DNA from: Chryseobacterium gallinarum
GTDB taxonomy: Bacteria > Bacteroidota > Bacteroidia > Flavobacteriales > Weeksellaceae
NCBI RefSeq assembly: GCF_001021975.1
Contig: NZ_CP009928.1
Location: 2,670,001-2,734,000, forward strand
Direction of reading: 5' to 3'
Length of the DNA stretch: 64,000 nucleotides
The position numbers and the translations under genes were made by a program. This document shows positions 6,221 to 14,356 of the stretch, one piece after another; position 1 is the stretch's first letter; each line of letters starts with the position of its first letter. The notes beneath the pieces were generated by a model. It was not told the origin of the DNA and made no database searches. It was given only the letters and a program-made list of their open reading frames with translations.

Positions 6221-8350
6221 TTATAAATTATTCAGGATAAAATCTGTCATTTTCTGGTATAGCTGTGGTCTTGTCTGTCCACCGTAGATTCCATGATTTT
6301 TGTCCGGATAAGCCATGAAATCAAACTGCTTTTTGTTCTGAATCAAAGCTTCAGAAAATTCCATAGAATTCTGGAAATGTACATTGTCATCAGCGGTCCC
6401 ATGAATCAGAAGAAACTTACCTTTCAATAAATTAGCATATTCCGTAGGAGAATTTTTATCGTATCCGTCAGGATTTTCCTGAGGCGTTCTCATAAATCTT
6501 TCCGTGTATACAGAATCGTAATATCTCCAGTTGGTTACCGGTGCTACGGCAATTCCCATTTTGAAAACATCAGCCCCTTTGGTCATTGCTAAGCTGGTCA
6601 TATAGCCCCCAAAGCTCCATCCGAACATTCCGATTCTGTTTTTGTCAATATAAGATTGGTTTCCGAACCATTTTGCTGCTGTAATCTGGTCTTCAATCTC
6701 ATATTTGCCTAAGTTCATGTAGGTTACCTTTTTATACTTGGCTCCTTTGTAGCCGGTTCCGCGTCCATCTACACAAGCGACGATATATCCTTTTTGTACA
6801 AGGTGGTTAAACCACATCGCATTTCCGTTATCCCATGAGTTGGCAACCTGTTGAGATCCCGGTCCGGAATATTGGAACATAAATAAAGGATACTTTTTAT
6901 TCGGATCAAAATTTTTAGGTTTCATGATCCAGGCATTCATCTGGTCGCCTACTGCATTTGGAATAGTGATGAATTCCTTTTCAACAAAGTTATCCGCTTT
7001 TAATTTCTGTAATTGTTCATTGTTGTTTTGAAGCTCTTTTACCGTTTTACCGTTTCCGTCTTTTAAAACATAAGTGTGAGGTCTGGAAGCCGTAGAAGAT
7101 GTTTCAATGAAATAATTGTAGTTTTTACTGAAATTAGCAGAATTATTACCTTCCGAATTAGAAATCAGCCGGGATTTTCCGTTTTCAATGTTTACCTTAG
7201 AAATAACCTTGTTGATACTGCCTTTCTCAGTAGTCTGAATATAAATTTCTTTTGATTTTGGATTGAATCCATAATAGTCTGTTACTTCCCAGTTTCCTTT
7301 AGTAACTTGTTTTTTAAGCTTTCCATCTTTATCATACCAATACAGGTGACGGTTTCCATCTCTTTCTGATCCCCAAAGGAAAGAATCATCTTCCAGGAAT
7401 TCTAAAATAGGACTGTCTGTATCAATCCATTTGTCATCCGTTTCAGTAAATAATTTCTGAACCGCTCCTGTTTTGGTGTTTACTTTTAAAACGTCCGAAG
7501 CATTCTGAATTCTTTCAGAAGTAATCAAAACAATTTCATCCGGTTTTGCAGTCTGGAAAACATTAGGAATATAATAGTTTTTAAAAGATCCTAAATTCAA
7601 CTGCATAGTCTTTCCGTTGTCAAGACGATACAACTGTGCAGAAACAATAGAATTTTTTTCTCCCGCCTTAGGGTATTTGTAACGCATTTCAGCCGGGTAG
7701 AGGTTTTTTCCGTAGATGGGAATGTAAATTTCCGGAACCTGGCTTTCGTCAGACTTTACAAATACGATAGCGTCAGAATTTTTAGACCATTCATATTGTC
7801 TGGCATGTCCGAACTCTTCTTCATATACCCAGTCTGCCAAACCGTTCAGAATAGAGTTTTTCTTACCATCCGTTGTAATCTGGGTGATTTTCCCTGAAGT
7901 AAGGTCCTGGTAGAACAGGTTGTTATCAGAAATGAAAGCTACTTTTGTAGCATCAGGTGAAAAAGTAGGCTCCTGAACTGCTTTTCCGTTATTTAAACTG
8001 ATTGTTTTGCCGGACTTTAAATCTCTGACCTCAAATTTCCCCAGAAAAGAATGTCTGTAAATAGGCTGACTTTCTATTTGCAATAGAATTTTAGATTCGT
8101 CATCGGAAAAAATATAGCTCTCAAATTTTCCATCAACAATATTTCCTTCTTTCTGAGATGTTTTATAGGAATACTTTGCAATTCCTGTCGGCTCAATAAC
8201 CAGGTAATTTTCACCGTTTTTCATAGAAGAAATTCCTGCAATACCTTTTCCGCGGTAGTATCCTGAATATATTTTATCTAAAGTGATTTCTTGTGCTGAT
8301 ACATTTTGGAATACAGCAGCTATAGTAAGAGTTAAGAGTATTTTTTTCAT
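6221..8350 (-). CDS. S9 family dipeptidyl peptidase IV
   Basis: 709-residue secreted serine peptidase that removes N-terminal dipeptides, usually X-Pro or X-Ala. Signal peptide about 1-19 (ending VSAQ). Residues about 30-450 form the DPP IV N-terminal beta-propeller (PF00930) with DWVYEEEFG, whose Glu pair (E177-E179) binds the substrate amino terminus. The C-terminal alpha/beta hydrolase domain carries the triad: Ser579 in GWSFGG, Asp654 in HGTADDNVHF and His686 in KNHG. Length is normal for Bacteroidota DPP IV. It is monocistronic, with a TATCTTTG promoter element at 8370. Dipeptides released could feed the POT transporters at the left edge, which is inference. Confidence 0.95.
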   Translation of the reverse strand: MKKILLTLTIAAVFQNVSAQEITLDKIYSGYYRGKGIAGISSMKNGENYLVIEPTGIAKYSYKTSQKEGNIVDGKFESYIFSDDESKILLQIESQPIYRHSFLGKFEVRDLKSGKTISLNNGKAVQEPTFSPDATKVAFISDNNLFYQDLTSGKITQITTDGKKNSILNGLADWVYEEEFGHARQYEWSKNSDAIVFVKSDESQVPEIYIPIYGKNLYPAEMRYKYPKAGEKNSIVSAQLYRLDNGKTMQLNLGSFKNYYIPNVFQTAKPDEIVLITSERIQNASDVLKVNTKTGAVQKLFTETDDKWIDTDSPILEFLEDDSFLWGSERDGNRHLYWYDKDGKLKKQVTKGNWEVTDYYGFNPKSKEIYIQTTEKGSINKVISKVNIENGKSRLISNSEGNNSANFSKNYNYFIETSSTASRPHTYVLKDGNGKTVKELQNNNEQLQKLKADNFVEKEFITIPNAVGDQMNAWIMKPKNFDPNKKYPLFMFQYSGPGSQQVANSWDNGNAMWFNHLVQKGYIVACVDGRGTGYKGAKYKKVTYMNLGKYEIEDQITAAKWFGNQSYIDKNRIGMFGWSFGGYMTSLAMTKGADVFKMGIAVAPVTNWRYYDSVYTERFMRTPQENPDGYDKNSPTEYANLLKGKFLLIHGTADDNVHFQNSMEFSEALIQNKKQFDFMAYPDKNHGIYGGQTRPQLYQKMTDFILNNL

Positions 8351-8369
8351 TTTTAACTTTAATGGAATT

Positions 8370-8377
8370 CAAAGATA
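8370..8377 (-). promoter_or_regulatory. -7 promoter element of the DPP IV gene
   Basis: TATCTTTG on the minus strand, an exact TAnnTTTG match, 20 bases before the start codon. No convincing -33 element was found. Confidence 0.55.
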
Positions 8378-8472
8378 ATAATTTTATTAAAATGTGTAAA
8401 AAAGCTTTTCAAATAAGCTTTTTGGCAAAAAAATTGAATATCATTAAAGTATAATCAAACCCAATAATAATT

Positions 8473-8946
8473 ATGGAAACGAATGCATACAACCAGAAAC
8501 TGAACCGCTACGTATTGAATGACCGGATTGTTTATACAGGCTTTTCCAGTTTTAATGATGCACAGGAATGTGCCGACAAAAAAGGCGGAATATTAGTGGA
8601 AGTAGGATTTAAGGATGGAAATGATAATCCCGAAATCACGGATGAAGCCGGTTTAATAGAAAAAAAACTTCATTACTATGTGTATGCAGGCGATGAGTAT
8701 AAATTTATCCATTCATCTGATCCAGGATTCAGGAAATATGCAGATGAGCTGCAGAAAATAAAAGCGAAACTGCAACAGTCTCCACCGGATGAAAGATATT
8801 TAGCCAATTTTGAAATCGAAAATGCAGAAGACCCGATTATTGTGATCAAAAATGATCATTTTCAATCGGTAACATCAAGAGAGCGTTCAAAGTATTTGAA
8901 ACATGCCAGAGTTTATGAACTGGGGGTATCCCTGCCAAAACCTTAA
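8473..8946 (+). CDS. Conserved hypothetical protein, 157 residues
   Basis: I do not recognise a named family. The protein has no signal peptide or membrane segment and is rich in charged and aromatic residues, so is probably cytoplasmic. The N-terminal third (NRYVLNDRIVYTGFSSFNDA then QECADKKGG) looks like a small compact domain, and the C-terminal part contains alternating acidic stretches and hydrophobic strands. The DUF6496 gene starts 11 bases after its stop, so the two are probably co-transcribed. The start ATG at 8473 follows an AT-rich leader. Confidence 0.7.
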   Translation: METNAYNQKLNRYVLNDRIVYTGFSSFNDAQECADKKGGILVEVGFKDGNDNPEITDEAGLIEKKLHYYVYAGDEYKFIHSSDPGFRKYADELQKIKAKLQQSPPDERYLANFEIENAEDPIIVIKNDHFQSVTSRERSKYLKHARVYELGVSLPKP

Positions 8947-8957
8947 AAAATCTAATC

Positions 8958-9146
8958 ATGAGCAAGACTAAATATTCAGAAAAAGCTCAGGACAAAGTAG
9001 GAAAAGTAATGCACGAATTCAAGGAAGGAAAGCTGAAATCTTCTTCCGGAAAGAAAGTGACAAGCAGAAAACAGGCTGTAGCCATTGGTATTTCTGAAGC
9101 AAGAGAAAAAGGCTTAAAAGTGCCATCCAAGAAAAAAAGTAAATAA
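8958..9146 (+). CDS. DUF6496 domain small basic protein
   Basis: 62 residues, about one third Lys/Arg. The segment KYSEKAQDKVGKVMHEFKEG followed by LKSSSGKKVTSRKQAVAIGI and SEAREKG is the pattern of the DUF6496 family found in many bacteria. Function is unknown; the basic composition would suit nucleic-acid binding. It is the second gene of a probable two-gene unit with the 157-residue protein and is followed by a strong hairpin terminator. Confidence 0.8.
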   Translation: MSKTKYSEKAQDKVGKVMHEFKEGKLKSSSGKKVTSRKQAVAIGISEAREKGLKVPSKKKSK

Positions 9147-9154
9147 TCCTTATA

Positions 9155-9183
9155 GCAATGCCCGGAAAACTTCCGGGCATTGC
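9155..9183. terminator. Convergent hairpin after DUF6496 and glgP-like genes
   Basis: GCAATGCCCGGAA and TTCCGGGCATTGC form a perfect 13-bp stem with a 3-base loop between two convergent genes. The T-tract is weak, so termination efficiency is uncertain. Confidence 0.65.
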
Positions 9184-9226
9184 CATAGTATAGATAAGCA
9201 AAAGAAACGGCAAAATCAGCTTTCCT

Positions 9227-10891
9227 TTATTTTGCCTCGTTATATAGTATTTTATAATATTCATCTGCCATTCTGTCGCTATTGAACTGATCCTTAACAT
9301 CATTCATCGCATTGTACTGAATCTTTCTCCACTGGTCAGGCCTGTCATAATAAGTAGGAAGAATTTCATTTTCAAGAATTTCATATAATTTATTGAGGTC
9401 GTAGTTGTCCTGTTCATAGATGCTCATGTTCAGGTAATCTGCCTTGGGTACCACAAAAGAATTTTCACCATGTTTTGCAAATTCAGGAATCCATCCGTCA
9501 TCAGTCGATAAATTTACAGAGCCGTTCATTGCAGCGGTCATTCCTGAAGTTCCTGATGCTTCCCGTGGAACTCTTGGATTGTTAAGCCATAGGTCTGAAC
9601 CCTGCTTCAATGCCTTACTTAATGAAAGCTCATATCCTGTCAGTACGGCCATGTTTTTGTGGTTTTTACTTTCCTCAACCAATGTATTGAAAGTAGAAAT
9701 AGCAGAATAATCCATAGGGTAGGGCTTTCCAGCCCAGATAATTTGTACCGGGTATTTAGGGTTGTTCAGAAGTTTGTGGAACCTGTCTTTATTATGTAAA
9801 AGAAGATCAGCACGCTTATAACCCGCAAATCTTCTGGCCCAGACAATAGTAAAGATATCCGGATTGAACAGATTTCCGGTTTGGTCTGCGACGATGCTGA
9901 AGAGTTTTTTCTTCAAATGTTTTTTCCGGTAATCAAAAACCGTCTTATCATTTTCATCTTTGGCATTGTAAAGAGCCTTGTCTGCCCAATATTTGAATTC
10001 CTGAGCATTGGTAATAGACTTAATTTCACAGATGCCAGGGTATTTATTCCACATAGCCCGGGAAACTACACCGTGGAGCTGAGAAACACCATTAGCTATT
10101 CTGGCCATTTTCAGAGCACACAAGGAATGATTAAACCGGTCGTCATCGGCTCCTTCGATACTTTTAACCTCTTCTTTACTATAGCCGGAAAAATAGGACA
10201 TATCATAACATAACTGCAGGTTATGTTTTTCGTTTCCTGCTTCTTCAGGAGTGTGGGTAGTGAAAACAAGTTTCTCTTTTACTTTATTCAGGTTTCCGTT
10301 GTATTTTTTTAATAAATAAAATGCTGCTGGAAGTCCATGAGCTTCGTTCAGGTGGTATACCTCTCTTTCGATGTTCATTTCATCCAATAACTTGGCACCT
10401 CCTTTTCCCAGTAAGATATACTGGGCAAGCTTCGTAGATTCATTAGCGTCATACAGCTTGTGACAGATTGTTTTTGAGACATGGTCATTTTCCGGAATAT
10501 CTGTAGAAAGGAAAAACATTGGTGCTGTATTGAAGATTTCAGGATCAAGGTACCATACCTTCACCCAAACCGGAGCACTGTGGATCTCGATCTGAAATTT
10601 GATTCCCGTATCCTCCAGAAAGCTGTACATTTTTCTCGTCCATACCGGCTGTAGGGTTTGATCATGATTTCTTGCCTGGTCATAATAACCGAACTTCCAC
10701 AAAATACCAATTCCGATAAGATCTTGTTTCAGGTTATAAGCACTTCTCATATGAGAACCGGCCAAAAAACCAAGCCCGCCCGAGTATATTTTCAGTACCT
10801 GTTCAAGGGCAAACTCCATTGAAAAATAAACTGTTTTTTTAGAATATTGGGGATTGATATTATAAGGTATTTTAAAATTCCTGAAATCCAT
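9227..10891 (-). CDS. glgP: Alpha-glucan phosphorylase family protein (GT35), PLP lysine replaced
   Basis: 554 residues of the alpha-glucan phosphorylase family (GT35, TIGR02094-like, without the N-terminal DUF3417 region). These enzymes release glucose-1-phosphate from glycogen using pyridoxal phosphate. Family signs are YFSMEFALEQVLKIYSGGLG at 22-41, HTPEEAGNEKHN, FAGYKRADLLL and the EASGTSGMTAAMN block near 443-455. In the PROSITE pyridoxal site E-A-[SC]-G-x-[GS]-x-M-K-x(2)-[LM]-N the Lys forms the Schiff base; here every other position fits but residue 452 is Thr (codon ACC, 9538-9536). Activity is therefore doubtful or uses another arrangement. The symbol refers to the family only. Monocistronic; start at the first in-frame ATG. 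Confidence 0.85.
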   Translation of the reverse strand: MDFRNFKIPYNINPQYSKKTVYFSMEFALEQVLKIYSGGLGFLAGSHMRSAYNLKQDLIGIGILWKFGYYDQARNHDQTLQPVWTRKMYSFLEDTGIKFQIEIHSAPVWVKVWYLDPEIFNTAPMFFLSTDIPENDHVSKTICHKLYDANESTKLAQYILLGKGGAKLLDEMNIEREVYHLNEAHGLPAAFYLLKKYNGNLNKVKEKLVFTTHTPEEAGNEKHNLQLCYDMSYFSGYSKEEVKSIEGADDDRFNHSLCALKMARIANGVSQLHGVVSRAMWNKYPGICEIKSITNAQEFKYWADKALYNAKDENDKTVFDYRKKHLKKKLFSIVADQTGNLFNPDIFTIVWARRFAGYKRADLLLHNKDRFHKLLNNPKYPVQIIWAGKPYPMDYSAISTFNTLVEESKNHKNMAVLTGYELSLSKALKQGSDLWLNNPRVPREASGTSGMTAAMNGSVNLSTDDGWIPEFAKHGENSFVVPKADYLNMSIYEQDNYDLNKLYEILENEILPTYYDRPDQWRKIQYNAMNDVKDQFNSDRMADEYYKILYNEAK

Positions 10892-11094
10892 AAATGCGGG
10901 TTTGTGTTAGAAGTGGCAAAGGTATTAATTATGAAAATAAACTTTACATTAATTATTTGATAAATTAATGCTAAAGATAGATATTGAATCGTTTTTTTAC
11001 TTATCTTTAAGAGTGTAAATTTTTGATTATCAAAACTTTTAATGATGAAAGCCAATGGCTGCATGTGTTCTTTAATAACATAAAAAAATCACAC

Positions 11095-11892
11095 ATGAAA
11101 AAAACGTTTTCTGATGAAGATTTAATTAAAAATCTAAGTTTATATTACCTAAACAGGCATTTGAAAAAAAAGCCCATAGAAAGATATCACCGTACCATAG
11201 ATGAATCTCCGCTTCATGATCGCGAAAAATACCGAAAGAAATCTGAGATACTGCTGCTCAATTCTTTTATGCACCATTTCCCGGAAGTAAAGTTTGAAGA
11301 TCTGACTTGTGAAAGTCCTGACTTTATTGCCAAATTAAATGATAAAAAAATCGGAATAGAATTGACCGAAGTGATCAATCATCTGGAAATGAAAAAAGTA
11401 GAAAGTACTTTGAATAAGATGTTCCGCCAGGCAGAAATATTATTAGAACAAGAAGACACTACGAAATATCGTGGTGTTTATTTTTTGGAATTTCACCCTA
11501 ATATAAAATTCGATAATCTGGAAGTACAACAGGAAAATATTATCAGTATCTATAAAAGTATAAAAAAAAATAAAGCTGTAGGCTGTGTGAAAAGCGTAAG
11601 GAAATCCTTTCACCGGAGAAACGTTTTTATTACCCATGAATACAGCATGAATCTTTTTGATGAACTTTGCTCAGAGAAAATTCTGGAGCTTATCGAGAAA
11701 AAAAATGAAAAGTTCCCTTACTATGATACTTCCGTAGACGAGTGCTGGCTTGTGATTGTTTCTGATATGAACTCTATTGCTTCAAGATATACGTTTATCC
11801 AGGATAAAGAGCATTTGAAGGAAGTGAAAAGCCCTTTTCATAAAATTTTTCACCTGGAAAATCTTTGCGGTAATATTACAAGCATAAAGTGA
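11095..11892 (+). CDS. Hypothetical protein with a PD-(D/E)xK-like motif
   Basis: 265 residues, soluble, basic at the N-terminus. I cannot name a family. ESPDFIAKLNDKKIGIELTE (residues 73-92) resembles the core of PD-(D/E)xK nucleases (PD, spacer, hydrophobic-E-x-K), but the final Lys position is Thr, so nuclease function is only a possibility. Glu53 in KKSEILLLNSF could be an upstream acidic residue. The frame is open back to a TTG at 11023, but the first in-frame ATG is 11095. A TATCTTTA element lies at 11002-11009. It stands alone between genes of unrelated function, with no restriction or toxin partner nearby. Confidence 0.7.
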   Translation: MKKTFSDEDLIKNLSLYYLNRHLKKKPIERYHRTIDESPLHDREKYRKKSEILLLNSFMHHFPEVKFEDLTCESPDFIAKLNDKKIGIELTEVINHLEMKKVESTLNKMFRQAEILLEQEDTTKYRGVYFLEFHPNIKFDNLEVQQENIISIYKSIKKNKAVGCVKSVRKSFHRRNVFITHEYSMNLFDELCSEKILELIEKKNEKFPYYDTSVDECWLVIVSDMNSIASRYTFIQDKEHLKEVKSPFHKIFHLENLCGNITSIK

Positions 11893-11964
11893 AACCGTAT
11901 TGTTATTTATTTAATGATTTTCTATTTTGATTTAAATTAATTTAAAATTATTTGATTTTTTTTA

Positions 11965-11992
11965 TTTGTAATTGAAATATTGGGTATATTTG
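11965..11992 (+). promoter_or_regulatory. Promoter of the T9SS type B surface protein gene
   Basis: TTTG (11965-11968) and TATATTTG (11985-11992), 16 bases apart, fit the Bacteroidota promoter with slightly short spacing. The mRNA leader would be about 45-50 bases. Confidence 0.55.
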
Positions 11993-12046
11993 GTATGGAT
12001 GAGTATTATTTGATACAAAACCATTCAACCATGAAAACATATACCT

Positions 12047-14143
12047 ATGAGAAAATTTTTACTGTTTCTTCTTGTGTGCATATCGCATACTTTTTATTCA
12101 CAGGCAGATTGTTCTACGGCCTTATCCGTTTGTGGAAACTCCAGTATTACCTACAGTCCGGCAGGAATCGGAAATGTAGATGAATTTTTAGGAGATTGTC
12201 TGATACTGGGTGAGCATAATTCGATATGGTACAAAATAACCATTGCTACCAGTGGTACCCTTACCTTTGATTTAACCCCCAATGATCCGGATGCAGATTA
12301 CGACTGGGCCATCTATGGTCCCAATGTTACCTGTGGGAATTTAGGAACACCCATACGCTGTAATGCTGCCACAGTTGTGGGGGTAAGTCCTATTACAGGG
12401 TTAAATATGACAAGTACCATTCTAAGCGCTCCCGGAGGATCAGCAACACCATATTGCCGGTATCTGGATGTTTTGGCAGGACAAACCTATTACCTGTATA
12501 TTGATAATTGGGTGAGCGCAACAAGCAGTACCATGTCCCCTTTTTCTCTGACCTGGGGTGGAACAGCCACATTAGCTTCTCCATTCACCGATCCGGTACT
12601 GACACCTCATCCATTTATAGCTCCCGGAATTCCTGCAGCAAATCCGGCTGACCCTAAAGAAATAGTATTATGTTCCGGTACCATTTTATTTGATTTCTCT
12701 TCATTAACTGCAGGAATACTTAATGGAAATCAACATTTTAGTGTGACTTATCATCACAGTCAGAATGAGGCTTTGACAGGACAGAATCCTATTACAACCC
12801 CTATGACCGTCAATACAAGTACCGTTTTTTATTATAGTATCAGCTATACCGATCCTGTCAATCCCAATAATCCGCTTAATCAATGTAAACAGATCGGGAA
12901 GTTTAAGTTCAGGGATGCTTCTATTACAGCAAAAAATGCAACCCTGATCCAGTGCAATAATAACAATGCCGGTACTGCAGTGTTTGATTTAACAACAGCC
13001 GATGTCATTTCTGCTTCTAATGTGACCAAAAAATATTATAATTCCCTGGCGGATCTTAATGCGGGAACTAATGAAATTACAACGCCTTCAGCCTTTGTGT
13101 CTGCGGAAGGAACAGTTTATGTAAAAATAATTTCAACCTTTGGCTGTACCGCTATTGCGCAGATTACACTGAAATTTTATCCTGTAGTCGTTGTTAATGA
13201 TACTACTTTAAGATCCTGTGCTTTGGAAACGGATCCGTCTGCTGCGGTATTCAATCTTACAGAAGCAAGTGTGACAACACAGCCGGTTGCCGGGAAAAAA
13301 TATTATCCTTCGATGGCGGATGCAATCAATCAAACCAATGAAATCACTTCTGTAATCAATTATATTGCACCAAACGGAGTGGTATATGTAAGGGTTTCTA
13401 ATGCGCAGGGATGCTATGCTGTCGCAAAAATTACTTTAGGCGTTATTCCACCGGTATATTCTGATGTCCTTAAAGATAAAACCATTTGTGCAGAGGCTAA
13501 AACATCACTGGATGCCGGTCCGGGATTCAAAACATATGAATGGAGTACAGGAGCTACTACCCAGGTTATTCATAATGTAGGAGTTGGCGCATACTGGGTA
13601 AAACTTACAACAGGTAACTGTACGGTTATCCAGCATGTGAAAGTTTACCCTTCGCAACAGCCGGTTGTTACGGCCATTGAAATTGTAAATAATACCATTA
13701 CCGTGTTTGTAAAAGGAGGAAATCCGCCTTATAAGTTTTCTATAGATAACATTACCTGGCAGGAATCCAATGTGTTCAATAACCTTTCAAGAGGAGATCA
13801 TAAGGTATTTGTCAGGGACACTTATGACTGTAATCCCATAGAAATTAACATTGTTGTTCCTAACCTGGTGAATGTGATTACCCCGAATGCCGATGGAGTC
13901 AATGATGTTATTGATTATTCCGCATTGGCAGGGAAGCAGAATCTGGTATTGAATATTTTTGACAGATATGGCAACAAAATTCACCAGGCAGACCGGTTTA
14001 ACGGATACAAATGGGATGGTACCCTTGCAGGAAAAAAAGTCCCAACTGGTACTTACTGGTATTCTGTGACATGGAATGAAAATGATAAAATGAGTACACC
14101 TGTTAAATATTCAGGATGGGTATTGGTTAAAAACAGGGAATAA
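12047..14143 (+). CDS. T9SS type B sorting domain surface protein (gliding motility-associated C-terminal domain)
   Basis: 698 residues, exported by Sec (signal peptide 1-19, ending FYSQ) and then probably by the type IX system. Residues about 20-175 form a PPC-like beta domain (DYDWAIYGPN). Two related Ig-like repeats follow (about 300-380 and 385-465), each with KKYY then DLN or DAIN, then NEIT, then a VYVKI or VYVRV strand and an aromatic/Gly-Cys turn. The last about 90 residues, starting ITPNADGVNDVIDYS and including IFDRYGNKI and GTYWYSVTW, are the CHU_C/TIGR04131 type B sorting domain. Likely a cell-surface adhesin; ligand unknown. The motor and ring genes gldKLMN for its export lie at 27.5-32.3 kb. 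Confidence 0.92.
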   Translation: MRKFLLFLLVCISHTFYSQADCSTALSVCGNSSITYSPAGIGNVDEFLGDCLILGEHNSIWYKITIATSGTLTFDLTPNDPDADYDWAIYGPNVTCGNLGTPIRCNAATVVGVSPITGLNMTSTILSAPGGSATPYCRYLDVLAGQTYYLYIDNWVSATSSTMSPFSLTWGGTATLASPFTDPVLTPHPFIAPGIPAANPADPKEIVLCSGTILFDFSSLTAGILNGNQHFSVTYHHSQNEALTGQNPITTPMTVNTSTVFYYSISYTDPVNPNNPLNQCKQIGKFKFRDASITAKNATLIQCNNNNAGTAVFDLTTADVISASNVTKKYYNSLADLNAGTNEITTPSAFVSAEGTVYVKIISTFGCTAIAQITLKFYPVVVVNDTTLRSCALETDPSAAVFNLTEASVTTQPVAGKKYYPSMADAINQTNEITSVINYIAPNGVVYVRVSNAQGCYAVAKITLGVIPPVYSDVLKDKTICAEAKTSLDAGPGFKTYEWSTGATTQVIHNVGVGAYWVKLTTGNCTVIQHVKVYPSQQPVVTAIEIVNNTITVFVKGGNPPYKFSIDNITWQESNVFNNLSRGDHKVFVRDTYDCNPIEINIVVPNLVNVITPNADGVNDVIDYSALAGKQNLVLNIFDRYGNKIHQADRFNGYKWDGTLAGKKVPTGTYWYSVTWNENDKMSTPVKYSGWVLVKNRE

Positions 14144-14322
14144 CTTTAATTTTTATCATTGCAAAGTGATGCAGGAATGAAATTGAAACAATAAAAAGGA
14201 AGAACTTTTTTAAATTTTAGATACATCTGGCTGAGCACAAGTTCAGCCAGACCGCTCTGGTAAGGAAATCTCAATGATCTGAAATAAATTATATTATTTT
14301 CTCATCAATTAATAATATTGTT

Positions 14323-14330
14323 TATATTTG
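14323..14330 (+). promoter_or_regulatory. -7 promoter element of the RCC1-repeat protein gene
   Basis: TATATTTG, an exact TAnnTTTG match, 26 bases before the start codon at 14357. Confidence 0.5.
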
Positions 14331-14356
14331 CCTGAAAACATAAATGAAAAAAAATT

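Noticed and set aside
9227..10891. Frameshift or sequencing error to explain the missing PLP Lys
   Set aside because: The frame is intact on both sides and flanking motif residues all fit; a two-base change would be needed to turn ACC into a Lys codon, so an error is unlikely.
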